Assembly: GCF_003217515.1 (NCBI RefSeq)
Contig: NZ_QJSX01000001.1
Span: 62,001-126,000, forward strand
Direction of reading: 5' to 3'
DNA length: 64,000 nt
Origin: Deinococcus yavapaiensis KR-236
GTDB lineage: Bacteria > Deinococcota > Deinococci > Deinococcales > Deinococcaceae
Made by a program: the position numbers and the translations under genes. Shown here piece after piece: positions 29,921 through 40,055 of this stretch (position 1 is the first letter of the stretch; every line of letters begins with the position of its first letter). Below the pieces are notes generated by a model. It was given only the letters and a program-made list of their open reading frames with translations. It searched no databases and was not told where the DNA came from.

Positions 29921-30819
29921 TCGCGACCGCGCTTCTCTCTTGGTTTCTCGTCGGTCTGTTCGTCCGTGTGTCGAAGGCGCGCGGTTGGGGGCAGCCCATT
30001 CGTTCGGACGGGCCGCAATCGCACTTGTCGAAGGCGGGAACACCGACGGCGGGCGGCATCGCCTTCGTCGTGGCCCTCTCGGTCGTGTTCGCTTGGATCT
30101 TCGTGCGTTACGACGTGTCAGACCGTGACCTCACGGTGATGCTGACCGCGCTCGGGATGGGCTTCATCGGTCTCGTGGACGACTTGCTCAAGATCCGCTC
30201 GCGCATGGTGGGCGGCGGCAAGAAAGAGTTGCTCGCCCGCGAAAAGTTCCCGTTGCAGTTCCTCGTCGGAGGCGCGTTCGCGTACTTCGCTTGGCGCCTC
30301 GGCGCGCAAGTGCCAGGCAGTCCGGGAGCGTGGTTCGACATCGGCTTGTGGACGCTCGTGATGGTGGGCTCCGTGAACGCCTTCAACTTCACCGACGGGC
30401 TCGACGGTTTGCTGGCGGGCGTCACGATCATCGTGCTACTGCCGTTGCTCGGCGTGACACCCTTGGCTAGCCTCATGATCGGCGCTCTCCTCGGTTTCAT
30501 GTGGTTCAATCACCACCCCGCGCGGGTGTTCATGGGTGACATGGGGTCGCACGCCATCGGCGGGCTCGTGGCGGGCGCTTACGTGATGAACGACTGGACG
30601 TGGTACCTGCCCATCGCGGCGCTCATTCCGGTCGTGGCGGTTCTGAGCGTCGTGCTGCAAGTCGTGTACTTTCGTCGCACGGGCGGCAAGCGGCTGTTCA
30701 AGATGTCGCCGATCCACCATCACTTCGAGTTGTCGGGCTGGCCCGAGTCGAAGGTGACGGTCCGCTTTTGGCTGGTGACCGCCGTGGCATGCGGTCTCGT
30801 ATGGACCTTGGCGCGCTGA
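29911..30819 (+). CDS. mraY: Phospho-N-acetylmuramoyl-pentapeptide transferase MraY
   Basis: 302 residues from GTG 29911; TTG 29917 is an equally possible start and there is a stop in frame just upstream. MraY is an integral membrane enzyme that transfers phospho-MurNAc-pentapeptide to undecaprenyl phosphate (lipid I). Ten or so membrane helices. Family motifs: KAGTPTAGGIAF, GFIGLVDDLLK (Asp pair), NAFNFTDGLDGLLAG, FMGDMGSHAIGG and the catalytic-loop SPIHHHFELSGWPE. Its own ribosome binding site is weak (GGTAGGT), consistent with coupling to the preceding mini-ORF. Confidence 0.95.
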   Translation: MVLIATALLSWFLVGLFVRVSKARGWGQPIRSDGPQSHLSKAGTPTAGGIAFVVALSVVFAWIFVRYDVSDRDLTVMLTALGMGFIGLVDDLLKIRSRMVGGGKKELLAREKFPLQFLVGGAFAYFAWRLGAQVPGSPGAWFDIGLWTLVMVGSVNAFNFTDGLDGLLAGVTIIVLLPLLGVTPLASLMIGALLGFMWFNHHPARVFMGDMGSHAIGGLVAGAYVMNDWTWYLPIAALIPVVAVLSVVLQVVYFRRTGGKRLFKMSPIHHHFELSGWPESKVTVRFWLVTAVACGLVWTLAR

Positions 30820-30857
30820 AGCACGCGGTTCCCATCCATCGGCGCTCGCCGCGCCTT

Positions 30858-30863
30858 TAGACT
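30858..30863 (+). promoter_or_regulatory. Possible internal promoter before murD
   Basis: TAGACT, 9 bases before the murD ATG, in the only non-overlapping junction between mraY and ftsW. No ribosome binding site lies between box and start. Confidence 0.4.
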
Positions 30864-30872
30864 GTCTTCGGC

Positions 30873-32162
30873 ATGGCGGACATACTGATTTACGGCCTGG
30901 GGCGCAGCGGGCGTGGCGCGGCGCGATTCGCGCGCCGCCAAGGATGGTCGGCGTCGTGGCTGGACGCGAAGCCGACCGCGGAGGATCTCGCCCTCATGGA
31001 CGAGTTCGGTTTTCGGCGTGGAAGCGTGGAGGCGCGGTACGACTTCGTGGTCGCCGCGCCGGGCGTACCGATCGATCACCCGGACTTGAGGCGGTTGCGG
31101 GAAAACGACGTGGAGGTGATCGGCGAGGCGGAAGTCGCTTTTCGGTTTCGATCCGCGCCGATCGTCGGAATCACGGGCACGGCTGGCAAGGGCGGCACGT
31201 CGAGCCTCGTGTCGCAACTCTTGACCCACGTCGGCGTGAAGGCTCCGCTCGGCGGAAACTTCGATCCACCGCTGCTGGACGTGATAGACGACGCCGAGGT
31301 GGCCGTCGCGGAACTGTCGAGCTTTCAACTCGAGCGCGTGGCGTCCTTTCGGCCCATCGTCGCCGTCGTGACGAACCTCGGCGTGGACCACTTGGACCGC
31401 CACGGCAGCGTCGAGGCGTACCACGCGGCGAAGCGCAACATCACGCGGACGCAAGGACCGACGGACGTCTTGGTGCTGCCCGAGGGGCTGCACGTTCCGA
31501 CGAACGCGGCGGTCGCGCGCTTCTCCAACGACCGGATCGCGCTTTCGGACGGTCGCGAGGTGCTGAAGGGCGGCGAGCTTCCCGAAGAACATCATCCCGC
31601 GAACGCGGCGGCGGCGGTCCTCGCGGTGGAAGCGGCCCTGAAGCGCCTCGGCCGCGCCGTGGACGTCGCGGCCTTGCGAGACGGCCTGCTCGCGGCTCGG
31701 CCGGTCGCGGGGCGATTCGAGACGGTCGCGCGCCGAGGCGGCGTGCGCTTCGTCGAGGACTCGATCGCGACGCGCGGCCTCGCGGTGCGCGCGGCGTTGC
31801 AGCGCTCGGCCGCTCCCGTCGCGTGGATCGTGGGCGGGCGAGACAAGGGCGCGGACCTCGCGGAACTCGTAGACGTCGCTCGTGAGAAAGTGAGCGTCAC
31901 GGTAGGGTTCGGCGAGGACGGCGAGAAGTTCGCGTCGTACTTCCACGAGCACGCGAGCGTTCCGATGAAGCTCGTGACGGCGCGCGACGGCGAGGCGGCG
32001 ATGCGGGAGGCCGTGCAAGTCGCGTTCGAGGCGTTGGGCGGCGCGGGTACGGTGCTGCTCGCCCCGATCGGGACGAGCTTCGACTTGTACAAGGACTACA
32101 AGGCGCGCGGCGAAGCGTTCAAGCGCGCGGCGCGGCAAGTCGCTTTGGAGGTGGGCGCGTGA
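30873..32162 (+). CDS. murD: UDP-N-acetylmuramoyl-L-alanine:D-glutamate ligase MurD (divergent motifs)
   Basis: 429 residues, family length. The Rossmann N-domain (ILIYGLGRSGRGAARFA), central ATPase domain and C-domain are in the usual order, and position in the cluster supports MurD. Several signature motifs are altered: the P-loop reads GITGTAGKGGTSSLV instead of GTNGKST; the usual HNxxNxLAA reads HHPANAAAAV; the C-domain DSKATN reads DSIATRG, replacing a Lys. GGRDKGAD matches the usual GGxDKG(A)D. I take it as a lineage-specific functional MurD, but the changed P-loop deserves testing. Stop overlaps ftsW (GTGA). Confidence 0.87.
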   Translation: MADILIYGLGRSGRGAARFARRQGWSASWLDAKPTAEDLALMDEFGFRRGSVEARYDFVVAAPGVPIDHPDLRRLRENDVEVIGEAEVAFRFRSAPIVGITGTAGKGGTSSLVSQLLTHVGVKAPLGGNFDPPLLDVIDDAEVAVAELSSFQLERVASFRPIVAVVTNLGVDHLDRHGSVEAYHAAKRNITRTQGPTDVLVLPEGLHVPTNAAVARFSNDRIALSDGREVLKGGELPEEHHPANAAAAVLAVEAALKRLGRAVDVAALRDGLLAARPVAGRFETVARRGGVRFVEDSIATRGLAVRAALQRSAAPVAWIVGGRDKGADLAELVDVAREKVSVTVGFGEDGEKFASYFHEHASVPMKLVTARDGEAAMREAVQVAFEALGGAGTVLLAPIGTSFDLYKDYKARGEAFKRAARQVALEVGA

Positions 32163-33289
32163 GCTTGCAACTCGTGCTCGCCCAGGTGCTCCTGCTGGTT
32201 CTCGGCGTGATCGGGGTGGGCACGGCGCGGCCCGACCTCATCGTCGATCACGGATCGAAGGCGGTCCTCGCGCTGGGTTTGACGTTTTTGCTGTCGAGGT
32301 TCAAGCCGAAGTTCTTCACGTCGGTCGCCCTGCTCGGATTTCTCGTGTGCATCGCGCTGCTGATCCTCGTGTTGTTCGTCGGGGAGGGCGGCGAGTGGGG
32401 CGGCGGGAAGCGTTGGCTGGACTTCGGCGGGCCGTTGCGCTTCCAGCCGTCGGAGTTCATCAAGCTCGCGCTCGTGCTGCAGCTCGCGTCGTTCTTCGCG
32501 CGGCGCGGCGTCGCGAAGAAGCTCATCAGCGCGACGGCGATGATCATGCTGTCCACCGTCCTCGTGCTCGTAGAGCCCGACGTCGGCTCCACCGTGCTGA
32601 TCTTCTCGCTGGGCCTCGTGCTGATGTTCGCCGCCGGCGTGAAGTTCACGTCCATCGGCGGATTCGTGGCGGCCCTGGGGTTGCTGGCGTTGCCGTTCGC
32701 GTCGAACTACCTGGAGCGCCATCCGTATATCACCGAGCGGTTCTTCGGACACGTGGCCGAACTGAAGGACACGAACACGAAGGAGGCCACGCAAATCGAT
32801 CTCGCGCACCGCGACATGACGCAAGGCGGCTTGTACGGTCGTGGGCCTGACGGTCCGAAGTACAGCCTTCCGGCAGGACACACGGACATGGTGATCGCGT
32901 CCGTGGCGTTCAGCACGGGTCTGCTGGGCGTCGTGACGGTGATCTTCGCGTACTGGTTGATCGTACAAAGCGGTCTCAGCGTGGCCGAGCTCGCGGGGCG
33001 AATACGGCCGATGACGCCCGAGATTCACGCGGCGAGCATCATGGCGGTCGGCGCGATGTTCATGATCGTGGCGCAGGCGTTCGTGAATCTCGCCGTGGCC
33101 GTCGGGCTTTTTCCGGTGACGGGCGTGCCGTTGTCGCTCGTGAGCTACGGCTTTTCGAGTTTGTTGTCCAAGAGCGTCGCGCTCGCCGTGATGCACTCGT
33201 CGATTCGCGAGATTCACGCGCACCTCGGCCTCACGAAGAGCGGAAAGAAGGAGCGGAAGTTCGAGCCCGTTCCCGCTCCGGCGGACTGA
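32159..33289 (+). CDS. ftsW: FtsW/RodA family SEDS peptidoglycan glycosyltransferase
   Basis: 376 residues from GTG 32159 (4-base overlap with murD). SEDS proteins polymerise lipid II at the membrane. About ten membrane helices; conserved RWLDFGGPLRFQPSEFIKLAL, VLVEPDVGSTVLIF (with the catalytic-type Asp), PAGHTDMVIASVAFSTGLLG and TGVPLSLVSYGFSSLL. Cluster position between murD and murG argues for FtsW (septal) rather than RodA. The C-terminal tail (about 355-376) is charged and cytoplasmic. Confidence 0.92.
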   Translation: MSLQLVLAQVLLLVLGVIGVGTARPDLIVDHGSKAVLALGLTFLLSRFKPKFFTSVALLGFLVCIALLILVLFVGEGGEWGGGKRWLDFGGPLRFQPSEFIKLALVLQLASFFARRGVAKKLISATAMIMLSTVLVLVEPDVGSTVLIFSLGLVLMFAAGVKFTSIGGFVAALGLLALPFASNYLERHPYITERFFGHVAELKDTNTKEATQIDLAHRDMTQGGLYGRGPDGPKYSLPAGHTDMVIASVAFSTGLLGVVTVIFAYWLIVQSGLSVAELAGRIRPMTPEIHAASIMAVGAMFMIVAQAFVNLAVAVGLFPVTGVPLSLVSYGFSSLLSKSVALAVMHSSIREIHAHLGLTKSGKKERKFEPVPAPAD

Positions 33290-33308
33290 GGATGAGACGG
33301 AAATTGTC

Positions 33309-33338
33309 ATGACGTGAAGCGCGTGCACGCGCTACACT
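33309..33338 (+). promoter_or_regulatory. Promoter with 14-bp palindrome in front of murG leader
   Basis: A -35-like ATGACG (33309-33314), an 18-bp spacer and -10 TACACT (33333-33338). The perfect palindrome GCGCGTGCACGCGC (33319-33332) fills the spacer and abuts the -10 box, a position suited to a repressor. TACACT is 7 bases before GTG 33346, the start of a short leader frame. Confidence 0.55.
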
Positions 33339-33345
33339 CCGCAAT

Positions 33346-33401
33346 GTGAAGCGTTTCAGGCTCGTTCCTTCGACACGGCGTTCCTCGATTCGAGGGGCGC
33401 C

Positions 33402-33405
<4 letters not shown>
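33346..33405 (+). CDS. 19-codon leader peptide frame upstream of murG
   Basis: GTG 33346 stands 7 bases after a TACACT -10 box with no ribosome binding site, the leaderless layout used by real genes in this window. It encodes VKRFRLVPSTRRSSIRGAP, a strongly basic peptide, and its TGA (33403-33405) overlaps the murG GTG (33402) as GTGA. An ATG-TGA minimal frame also starts at 33344. I infer a leader peptide whose translation couples to murG; this is not proven. Confidence 0.5.
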
Positions 33406-34510
<1,105 letters not shown>

Positions 34511-34514
<4 letters not shown>

Positions 34515-35905
34515 CAACGAATCACGTCAGACCACACTCTTCCAAACAACACTTTCACTTGATGGGGATCGGCGGCATCGGCATGAGCGCGTTCGCGCGC
34601 CTGCTCAAGGCGTACGGGCACGACGTGTCGGGGTGTGACGCGCAAGTGTCGGATCTCACGCGAGCCCTGGAGCGCGAAGGCATCCGCATCTTCGAGGGGC
34701 ACGATCCCGCACACATGGCGGGCGTGGACGTCTTGATCGCCACGGAAGCGATCTCGAAAGAGCACCCGGAGATCGTCGCGGCCAAAACGGCGGGCGTGAC
34801 AGTGCGGCCTCGTATGGACGTCCTCGGGGAACTGCTCGCCGCGGGACCGTCGGTGGGCGTCGTGGGCACGCACGGCAAGACGACGACCACGAGCATGATC
34901 GGCATGGCGCTCGCCGGAGCGGGCCTCGATCCGTCCGTGTGGGTCGGAGGCATCATTCGCGAGTGGGATTCGAACGCCCGCGTCGGCACGGGCCCGTTCG
35001 TGGCGGAAGTCGACGAGTCCGACCCGAAGTTCGCCGACATCGTCGTGGAGACGGCCGTGGTGACGAACGCGGAGGACGACCACATCGGCACGCCCGAGCG
35101 CCGCCAAGCGACGTACTGGTCATCCGTGGAAGAGCAGCACGCCGCCTTCGCCCGCTTCGCTCGAGCGGCGAAGCGAGTGCTGTACTGCGCGGACTGGCCG
35201 GGCCTCGACGCGCTTCTGACGGGCTGCGAGCACTTGCAAAGCTACGGAACGCGGACGGGTTCGGACTACCAAGCCGTGAACGTCGAGCGCACGCCGAGCG
35301 GAACGCGCTACACCGCGATGCGGCGAGGCGAGGTCCTCGGAGACGTGACGGTGCCGATGCCCGGCGAGCACAACCTCCTCAACAGCCTCGCGGCGATCGC
35401 GGTGGCGGACTTGTACGGCGCGGACTTCGAGCGGGTCGCGGCGGCGCTCGGCGCGTTTCGCGGACCGGGGCGACGTTGGGAAGTCGTCGGTGAAGTCGGC
35501 GGGGCGCTCGTCGTGGACGACTACGCCCACAATCCCTCGAAGGTGGAAGCCGCCCTCGACGGAGCGCGGCAGACCGGGCGGCGCGTCCGCGTGGTGTTTC
35601 AGCCGCACCGTTACCTGCGCACGCAGCAGGTGTGGCCGCGCCTCGCGCACAGCCTCATGAAGGCGGACGAGGTGTTGCTGCTCGACATCGCCGCGTCGAA
35701 CGAAGCGCCGATTCCGGGCGTGCACACGACCTTGATTGAACGCAAGATGCGCGAGGACGGGCACGACCTCGTGAAGTACATGCCCGATCGCAGCGAAGTC
35801 GTCGCCTACTTGCGTGAGACGGCCCGCTCGAACGACCTCATCGTGACGATGGGCGCGGGCGACGTGTGGAAGCTGTCGCGTGAAATCGTCGGGGAGGCGC
35901 GGTGA
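34511..35905 (+). CDS. murC: UDP-N-acetylmuramate:L-alanine ligase MurC
   Basis: 464 residues from ATG 34511, a 4-base overlap with murG; the frame is open far upstream within murG but homology begins here (FHLMGIGGIGMSAFARLL). MurC adds L-Ala to UDP-MurNAc. P-loop VVGTHGKTTTTSM, EVDESDPKF, NLLNSLAAIAVA, VVDDYAHNPSKVEAAL (the MurC-specific DDYxHHPxE-like motif) and FQPHRYLRT are all visible. Overlaps murB by 4 bases. Confidence 0.95.
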
Positions 35906-36765
35906 CCCTCAGCGCGCCTCCTTTGAAAGTGGAGCGCCTCGCGCTCTCACGCTTCACGACCCTCGGCGTGGGCGGCGAGGCGGAGGTGTGGACGGTACAC
36001 GACCACGCGCAACTCGCGGCGGCGATGCAAGCACCTTACCGCGTCCTCGGCGGCGGCTCGAACCTCGTGATCTCGGACGACGGGGTGCCCGAGCGGGTGA
36101 TTCGCCTCGCCGGAGAATTTGCCGTGCGCGACCTGGAGCGTGACGCTTCGCTGTCGAGCGAGCGCGAATACGTAACGGGCTGGATCGGCGGAGGCGCCCC
36201 CCTTCCGGGCCTTGTTCGCGAGCTCGCGCGGCGCGGCCTCTCGGGCTTGGAAGGCACGGTCGGCATTCCCGCCCAGGTGGGGGGCGCCGTGTGGATGAAC
36301 GCGGGAACGCGGTACGGCGAAATGTTCGACGCGCTGTACAGCCTCGAGATCGCGACGCCGGGCGGCGTTCGTGTGGTCACGCCGAACGACTTGGAGCACG
36401 GCTACCGAAAGAGCGGCATCGGACGCGACGAGATCGTGACGCGCGTGAGGCTGCGGCTCGGGTCGAGCACGCCCGAGGAAGTGACGGCGCGCATGACGTT
36501 CGCGGACGAGGCGCGCAAAGGGCAGCCGAAGATGAAGACCCCGGGCTGCGCCTTCAAGAACCCTGGCGGGGTGAGCGCGGGCAAGCTCATCGACGAGGCG
36601 GGTCTCAAAGGCTACAGAATCGGCAACGCTATGATTTCGCTCGAGCACGCCAACTTCATCGTGAACCTCGGCGGAGCGAGGGCGGCGGACGTCCTCGCGA
36701 TCTTGGAGCACGTGCGGTCGATCGTGGGCGTGCCTTTGGAATTGGAGTACGAGCTTTGGCCTTGA
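35902..36765 (+). CDS. murB: UDP-N-acetylenolpyruvoylglucosamine reductase MurB
   Basis: 287 residues from GTG 35902. An FAD enzyme that reduces enolpyruvyl-UDP-GlcNAc with NADPH. FAD-binding features: TLGVGGEAEVW, LGGGSNLVISDDGV, GLEGTVGIPAQVGGAVWMNAG and GYRKSGIG; the C-terminal domain has CAFKNPGGVSAGKLIDEAGLKGYRIGNAMISLEHANFIVNLG in outline, which includes the catalytic Ser/Lys-type region. Type I/II subclass not resolved. Overlaps murC upstream and ftsQ downstream by 4 bases each. Confidence 0.95.
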   Translation: MTLSAPPLKVERLALSRFTTLGVGGEAEVWTVHDHAQLAAAMQAPYRVLGGGSNLVISDDGVPERVIRLAGEFAVRDLERDASLSSEREYVTGWIGGGAPLPGLVRELARRGLSGLEGTVGIPAQVGGAVWMNAGTRYGEMFDALYSLEIATPGGVRVVTPNDLEHGYRKSGIGRDEIVTRVRLRLGSSTPEEVTARMTFADEARKGQPKMKTPGCAFKNPGGVSAGKLIDEAGLKGYRIGNAMISLEHANFIVNLGGARAADVLAILEHVRSIVGVPLELEYELWP

Positions 36766-37433
36766 CGACCGACGAGGGCGCCCGGGCACCCGAGGCGGCG
36801 CCCGAGCCGGTCGAACGCGAGAAGCGAAGTCGGCGTTCGCTGTGGCTGTCGTTGCTGACGCTCGTGCTGCTGGTCGGCTTGGGCGTGGGCGCGTGGTACG
36901 CCTTTCCGGTGCGGTCGGTTCGCGTGACGGGCAACCACTTCCTCAGTGCCGGTCGCGTCGCCGCGCTCGCCGGCGTGAGCAAGACCTTCGGGTGGTTGTA
37001 TTACGGAGCTTGGCGTGCCAGAGCGCTCGAAGAGCATCCTTGGGTGCTGAGGGCGAACATCCGCAAAGTCTGGCCCGGCACCGTGCAAGTGAGCGTCACA
37101 GAGCGCACGCCCGGCGCGACGATTCAGCACGACGGGCGATCGGTTGTCGTCGACCTCGACGGAACCGAGTTGCCGGGCGCCAAGCCGGTCGCGCCGTTCG
37201 TTCGCGGCTGGGGACCGGACCGCTCGCGCGAAGCGATCGACGCGGCGCGGCTTCTCGGACGCTTCGACGTACGAAGCGTCATCTACACTCCAAGCGGCTT
37301 CACGGTGGAGACGTCGCGCGGAACGCTGTGGAGCGGATCGCTGCTTTCCTTGCAGAAGTACGGGAGCGGTGTCACAATGTACGCGGGAAAGCGCGTCAGC
37401 ATCTACCCTTGGGGGGTGAGCGTCGGGGAATGA
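36762..37433 (+). CDS. ftsQ: Cell division protein FtsQ (POTRA domain)
   Basis: 223 residues from TTG 36762, overlapping the murB stop as TTGA. The frame is open upstream inside murB but only this start gives an FtsQ-like N-terminus. Bitopic membrane protein: cytoplasmic charged N-terminus (1-25), membrane helix (about 26-46), POTRA domain (FPVRSVRVTGNHFLSAGRVAALAGV, about 47-120) and the FtsQ beta domain. It links early and late divisome proteins. Stop overlaps ftsA (ATGA). Confidence 0.9.
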   Translation: MTTDEGARAPEAAPEPVEREKRSRRSLWLSLLTLVLLVGLGVGAWYAFPVRSVRVTGNHFLSAGRVAALAGVSKTFGWLYYGAWRARALEEHPWVLRANIRKVWPGTVQVSVTERTPGATIQHDGRSVVVDLDGTELPGAKPVAPFVRGWGPDRSREAIDAARLLGRFDVRSVIYTPSGFTVETSRGTLWSGSLLSLQKYGSGVTMYAGKRVSIYPWGVSVGE

Positions 37434-38779
37434 AGGATAACTTGATCATCGTGGGGCTCGACATCGGCACCACCAAGATCACCACGGTCATTGGAGAAAT
37501 CGGCGCTGACGGCGCTGTGGACATCATCGGTGAAGGCACCGCGCCCGCCGAAGGCATCAAGCGCGGCGCCGTCGTGAATTTGGAGCGCACCACGCACGCC
37601 ATCAAGACGTCCGTGGCGGCCGCCGAGCGGGTGGCGGGCGTCAAGGCCTCTGAAGTGTTCGTCGGCGTGAGCGGAACTCATGTCAAAGCCATCACGAGTC
37701 ACGGCCTCGCCGCGATTCGTCGTCAACAAGAAATTTCGCGGCCCGACGTGGATCGCGCGATCGAGAACGCGCGCGCCGTGCCGCTCGACCCGAACTACGA
37801 AGTGCTGCACGCGCTGCCGCAAGAGTATGTCATCGACGGCCAGGAAGGCATCAAGAACCCCGTGGGCATGCACGGCGTGCGACTCGAAGTCGACGTGCAC
37901 ATCGTGTCGGCCTCCTCGGGGCCGCTCGCGAACTTGCGACGCTGCGTCACGGAAGCGGGACTCACGTCGCGCGGCTTCGTGTTGCAGGCGCTCGCGTCGG
38001 GCCTCTCGACGCTCGACGCGACCGAACAGGACTCGACGGTCGTCCTCATCGACATCGGTGGGGCCACGACCGACGTCGGCGTGTTCAAGCGCGGCAACCT
38101 CGCGCACTCCGCGTCCATTCCGATCGGGGCGGATCACGTCACGCAGGACATCGCGCAGATCCTCAAGATTCCCTTCGAGGAAGCCGAGCGTGTCAAGCGC
38201 AAGTACGGCGCCGCCTTGCCGGAACTCGCCGAGCCGGACCTCACCTTGGAGATCATGTCGGGCAGCGGCACGATGCAGGCCGTGAGCGCCTTCGATTTGT
38301 CGCGCCTCATCAAGCCTCGCCTCGCCGAGATCTTCAACCTCGTGCGTGACGAGATCGACGGGGCGCTCGGTCCCGTGGAGCTCATCGCGAGCAGCGTCGT
38401 CTTGACGGGAGGCGGCAGCCTTCTCAAGGGCACGCCGGAGCTTTCTCGCGACCGCTTTCGTCTGCCCGTTCGATTAGCTCGACCGCGCGGCATCGGCGGT
38501 TTGACCGACATCGTGTCGAGCCCGACGCACGCGACGGCCGTCGGGCTCGCGCTTTTCGGTGTCGGAGCGGGCAGCGCCGTCATCACGCGCCGCCCTGACA
38601 TGCCGCGCGTGGAGGTCGTGCCGGAAGTCGTGGCGCCGCCCGTGGACATTCCCGTCGCCACCGTCGCCGTGGCGGACTCGCCCGCGCCTCGCGAAGCGCG
38701 TGAACCGCGCAAGAATCCGTCGGAAGGCGGAAAGTCGTGGCTGGAACGCATTCGCGAGATGTTCCGCGACTGGCTGTAA
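37430..38779 (+). CDS. ftsA: Cell division protein FtsA
   Basis: 449 residues from ATG 37430 (4-base overlap with ftsQ). An actin-fold ATPase that tethers FtsZ to the membrane. Phosphate-1 loop IIVGLDIGTTKITTVIGEI, the 1C domain RVAGVKASEVFVGVSG, phosphate-2 VVLIDIGGATTDVGVFKRG and adenosine loop VVLTGGGSLLKG are visible. The C-terminus ends in an amphipathic helix (SWLERIREMFRDWL), the membrane-targeting sequence. A proline/valine-rich linker (about 395-430) precedes it. A hairpin with T-run follows, separating it from ftsZ. Confidence 0.96.
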   Translation: MKDNLIIVGLDIGTTKITTVIGEIGADGAVDIIGEGTAPAEGIKRGAVVNLERTTHAIKTSVAAAERVAGVKASEVFVGVSGTHVKAITSHGLAAIRRQQEISRPDVDRAIENARAVPLDPNYEVLHALPQEYVIDGQEGIKNPVGMHGVRLEVDVHIVSASSGPLANLRRCVTEAGLTSRGFVLQALASGLSTLDATEQDSTVVLIDIGGATTDVGVFKRGNLAHSASIPIGADHVTQDIAQILKIPFEEAERVKRKYGAALPELAEPDLTLEIMSGSGTMQAVSAFDLSRLIKPRLAEIFNLVRDEIDGALGPVELIASSVVLTGGGSLLKGTPELSRDRFRLPVRLARPRGIGGLTDIVSSPTHATAVGLALFGVGAGSAVITRRPDMPRVEVVPEVVAPPVDIPVATVAVADSPAPREAREPRKNPSEGGKSWLERIREMFRDWL

Positions 38780-38802
38780 AGTCTCGCGGGTCGGGCCTTC
38801 GA

Positions 38803-38828
38803 CGAGGCGCCTCGAGGCGCCTCGTTTT
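38803..38828 (+). terminator. Intrinsic terminator between ftsA and ftsZ
   Basis: A 9-bp perfect GC-rich stem (38803-38811 with 38816-38824), 4-base loop, then TTTT (38825-38828). It should cut or reduce read-through from the mur/ftsQA transcript into ftsZ. Confidence 0.75.
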
Positions 38829-38891
38829 CGTGTCTGCGCGCTCGTTGTCCTCCTTGTCGAGTCTTTCGTGCCACGATCAGCGTTCTTGCGT

Positions 38892-38897
38892 TACACT
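38892..38897 (+). promoter_or_regulatory. -10 box of ftsZ
   Basis: TACACT, about 77 bases before the ftsZ ATG, downstream of the terminator. No clear -35 box. The mRNA would have a leader with AAAGGAG (38962-38967). Confidence 0.45.
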
Positions 38898-38974
38898 TGA
38901 TGAAGTTTCCGAGCGGCAACTCAGCGGCGCGAGTTCGAAGTCGAACGTGCGTCGCGACCAAAAGGAGTGAGGAC

Positions 38975-40054
38975 ATGCAAGCGGCGAGAATTCGTGTGAT
39001 CGGACTGGGCGGGGCGGGGAACAACGCCGTCAACCGCATGATCGAGTCGGGGTTGGAAGGTGTGGAGTTCATCGCGGGCAACACGGACGCGCAAGTGCTC
39101 GCCAAGAGCCACGCGGAAGTGCGCATTCAGCTCGGGGATCGCCTCACCCGCGGCCTTGGCGCGGGTGCCGATCCCGAGGTGGGCGAGAAAGCGGCGCTCG
39201 AAGACCGCGAGCGCATCAAGGAATACCTCGATACCACCGACATGCTCTTCATCACGGCGGGCATGGGCGGCGGGACGGGCACGGGCAGCGCCCCCATCGT
39301 CGCTGAGATCGCCCGTGAAATGGGCATCCTCACGATCGCGATCGTGACGCGACCCTTCAAGTTGGAAGGTCCCAAGCGCATGCGCGTCGCCGAGGAAGGC
39401 ATCGCGAAGCTCACGGAGCGGGTCGACGGCATGATCATCGTGAACAACGAGAAGATCCTCACGGCCGTCGACAAGAAGGCGAGCGTGCGCGACGCCTTCT
39501 TGATCGCCGACCGGGTGCTGTATTACGGCGTGAAGGGCATCAGCGACGTCATCAACGTGGACGGCATGGTCAACTTGGACTTCGCGGACGTGCGCAACTT
39601 GCTGGCGAATGCAGGTCCGGTGCTGATGGGCATCGGGGCGGGACGCGGCGAGAAGCTCGCCGAGGAAGCGGCGGCGAGCGCCATCAACTCGCCGTTGCTG
39701 GAGCGCGGCATCGAAGGCGCGCGCCGTATCCTCGTCAACGTCACAGGAGGACCGGACCTTTCGATTCACGACGCGACGGAGATCGTCGAGAAGATTCGCG
39801 AAGCGACGGGCTACGAAGACCCCGACCTTCTGTACGGGATCGCGTCGGACGAAAACGCTGGCGACGAGGTGCGCGTCACTGTTATCGCGACGGGCTTCGG
39901 GGACGGCGGCAAGCCGATCGCGGGCCTCGCGACGAGCATGCCGGCGCGTCCGAGCGCCGTCGATACTTTCGTGCGTCCGGTGCGAAGCGGCGCCAAGTTC
40001 GATCCGAACGACTACGAGATTCCCGCGTTCCTGCGAAACGGCGGACGCGACTGA
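38975..40054 (+). CDS. ftsZ: Cell division GTPase FtsZ
   Basis: 359 residues from ATG 38975, with AGGAG 7-8 bases upstream. A tubulin-like GTPase that forms the division ring. GTP-binding signature AGMGGGTGTGSAPIVAEIAR (about 92-111), N-terminal RIRVIGLGGAGNNAVNRMI, T7 loop with NVDGMVNLDFADV. The C-terminal conserved peptide YEIPAFLRNGG is intact, so it can bind FtsA. Family-typical linker is short (about 320-345). A 22-bp hairpin begins 2 bases after the stop. Confidence 0.98.
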   Translation: MQAARIRVIGLGGAGNNAVNRMIESGLEGVEFIAGNTDAQVLAKSHAEVRIQLGDRLTRGLGAGADPEVGEKAALEDRERIKEYLDTTDMLFITAGMGGGTGTGSAPIVAEIAREMGILTIAIVTRPFKLEGPKRMRVAEEGIAKLTERVDGMIIVNNEKILTAVDKKASVRDAFLIADRVLYYGVKGISDVINVDGMVNLDFADVRNLLANAGPVLMGIGAGRGEKLAEEAAASAINSPLLERGIEGARRILVNVTGGPDLSIHDATEIVEKIREATGYEDPDLLYGIASDENAGDEVRVTVIATGFGDGGKPIAGLATSMPARPSAVDTFVRPVRSGAKFDPNDYEIPAFLRNGGRD

Positions 40055-40055
40055 A

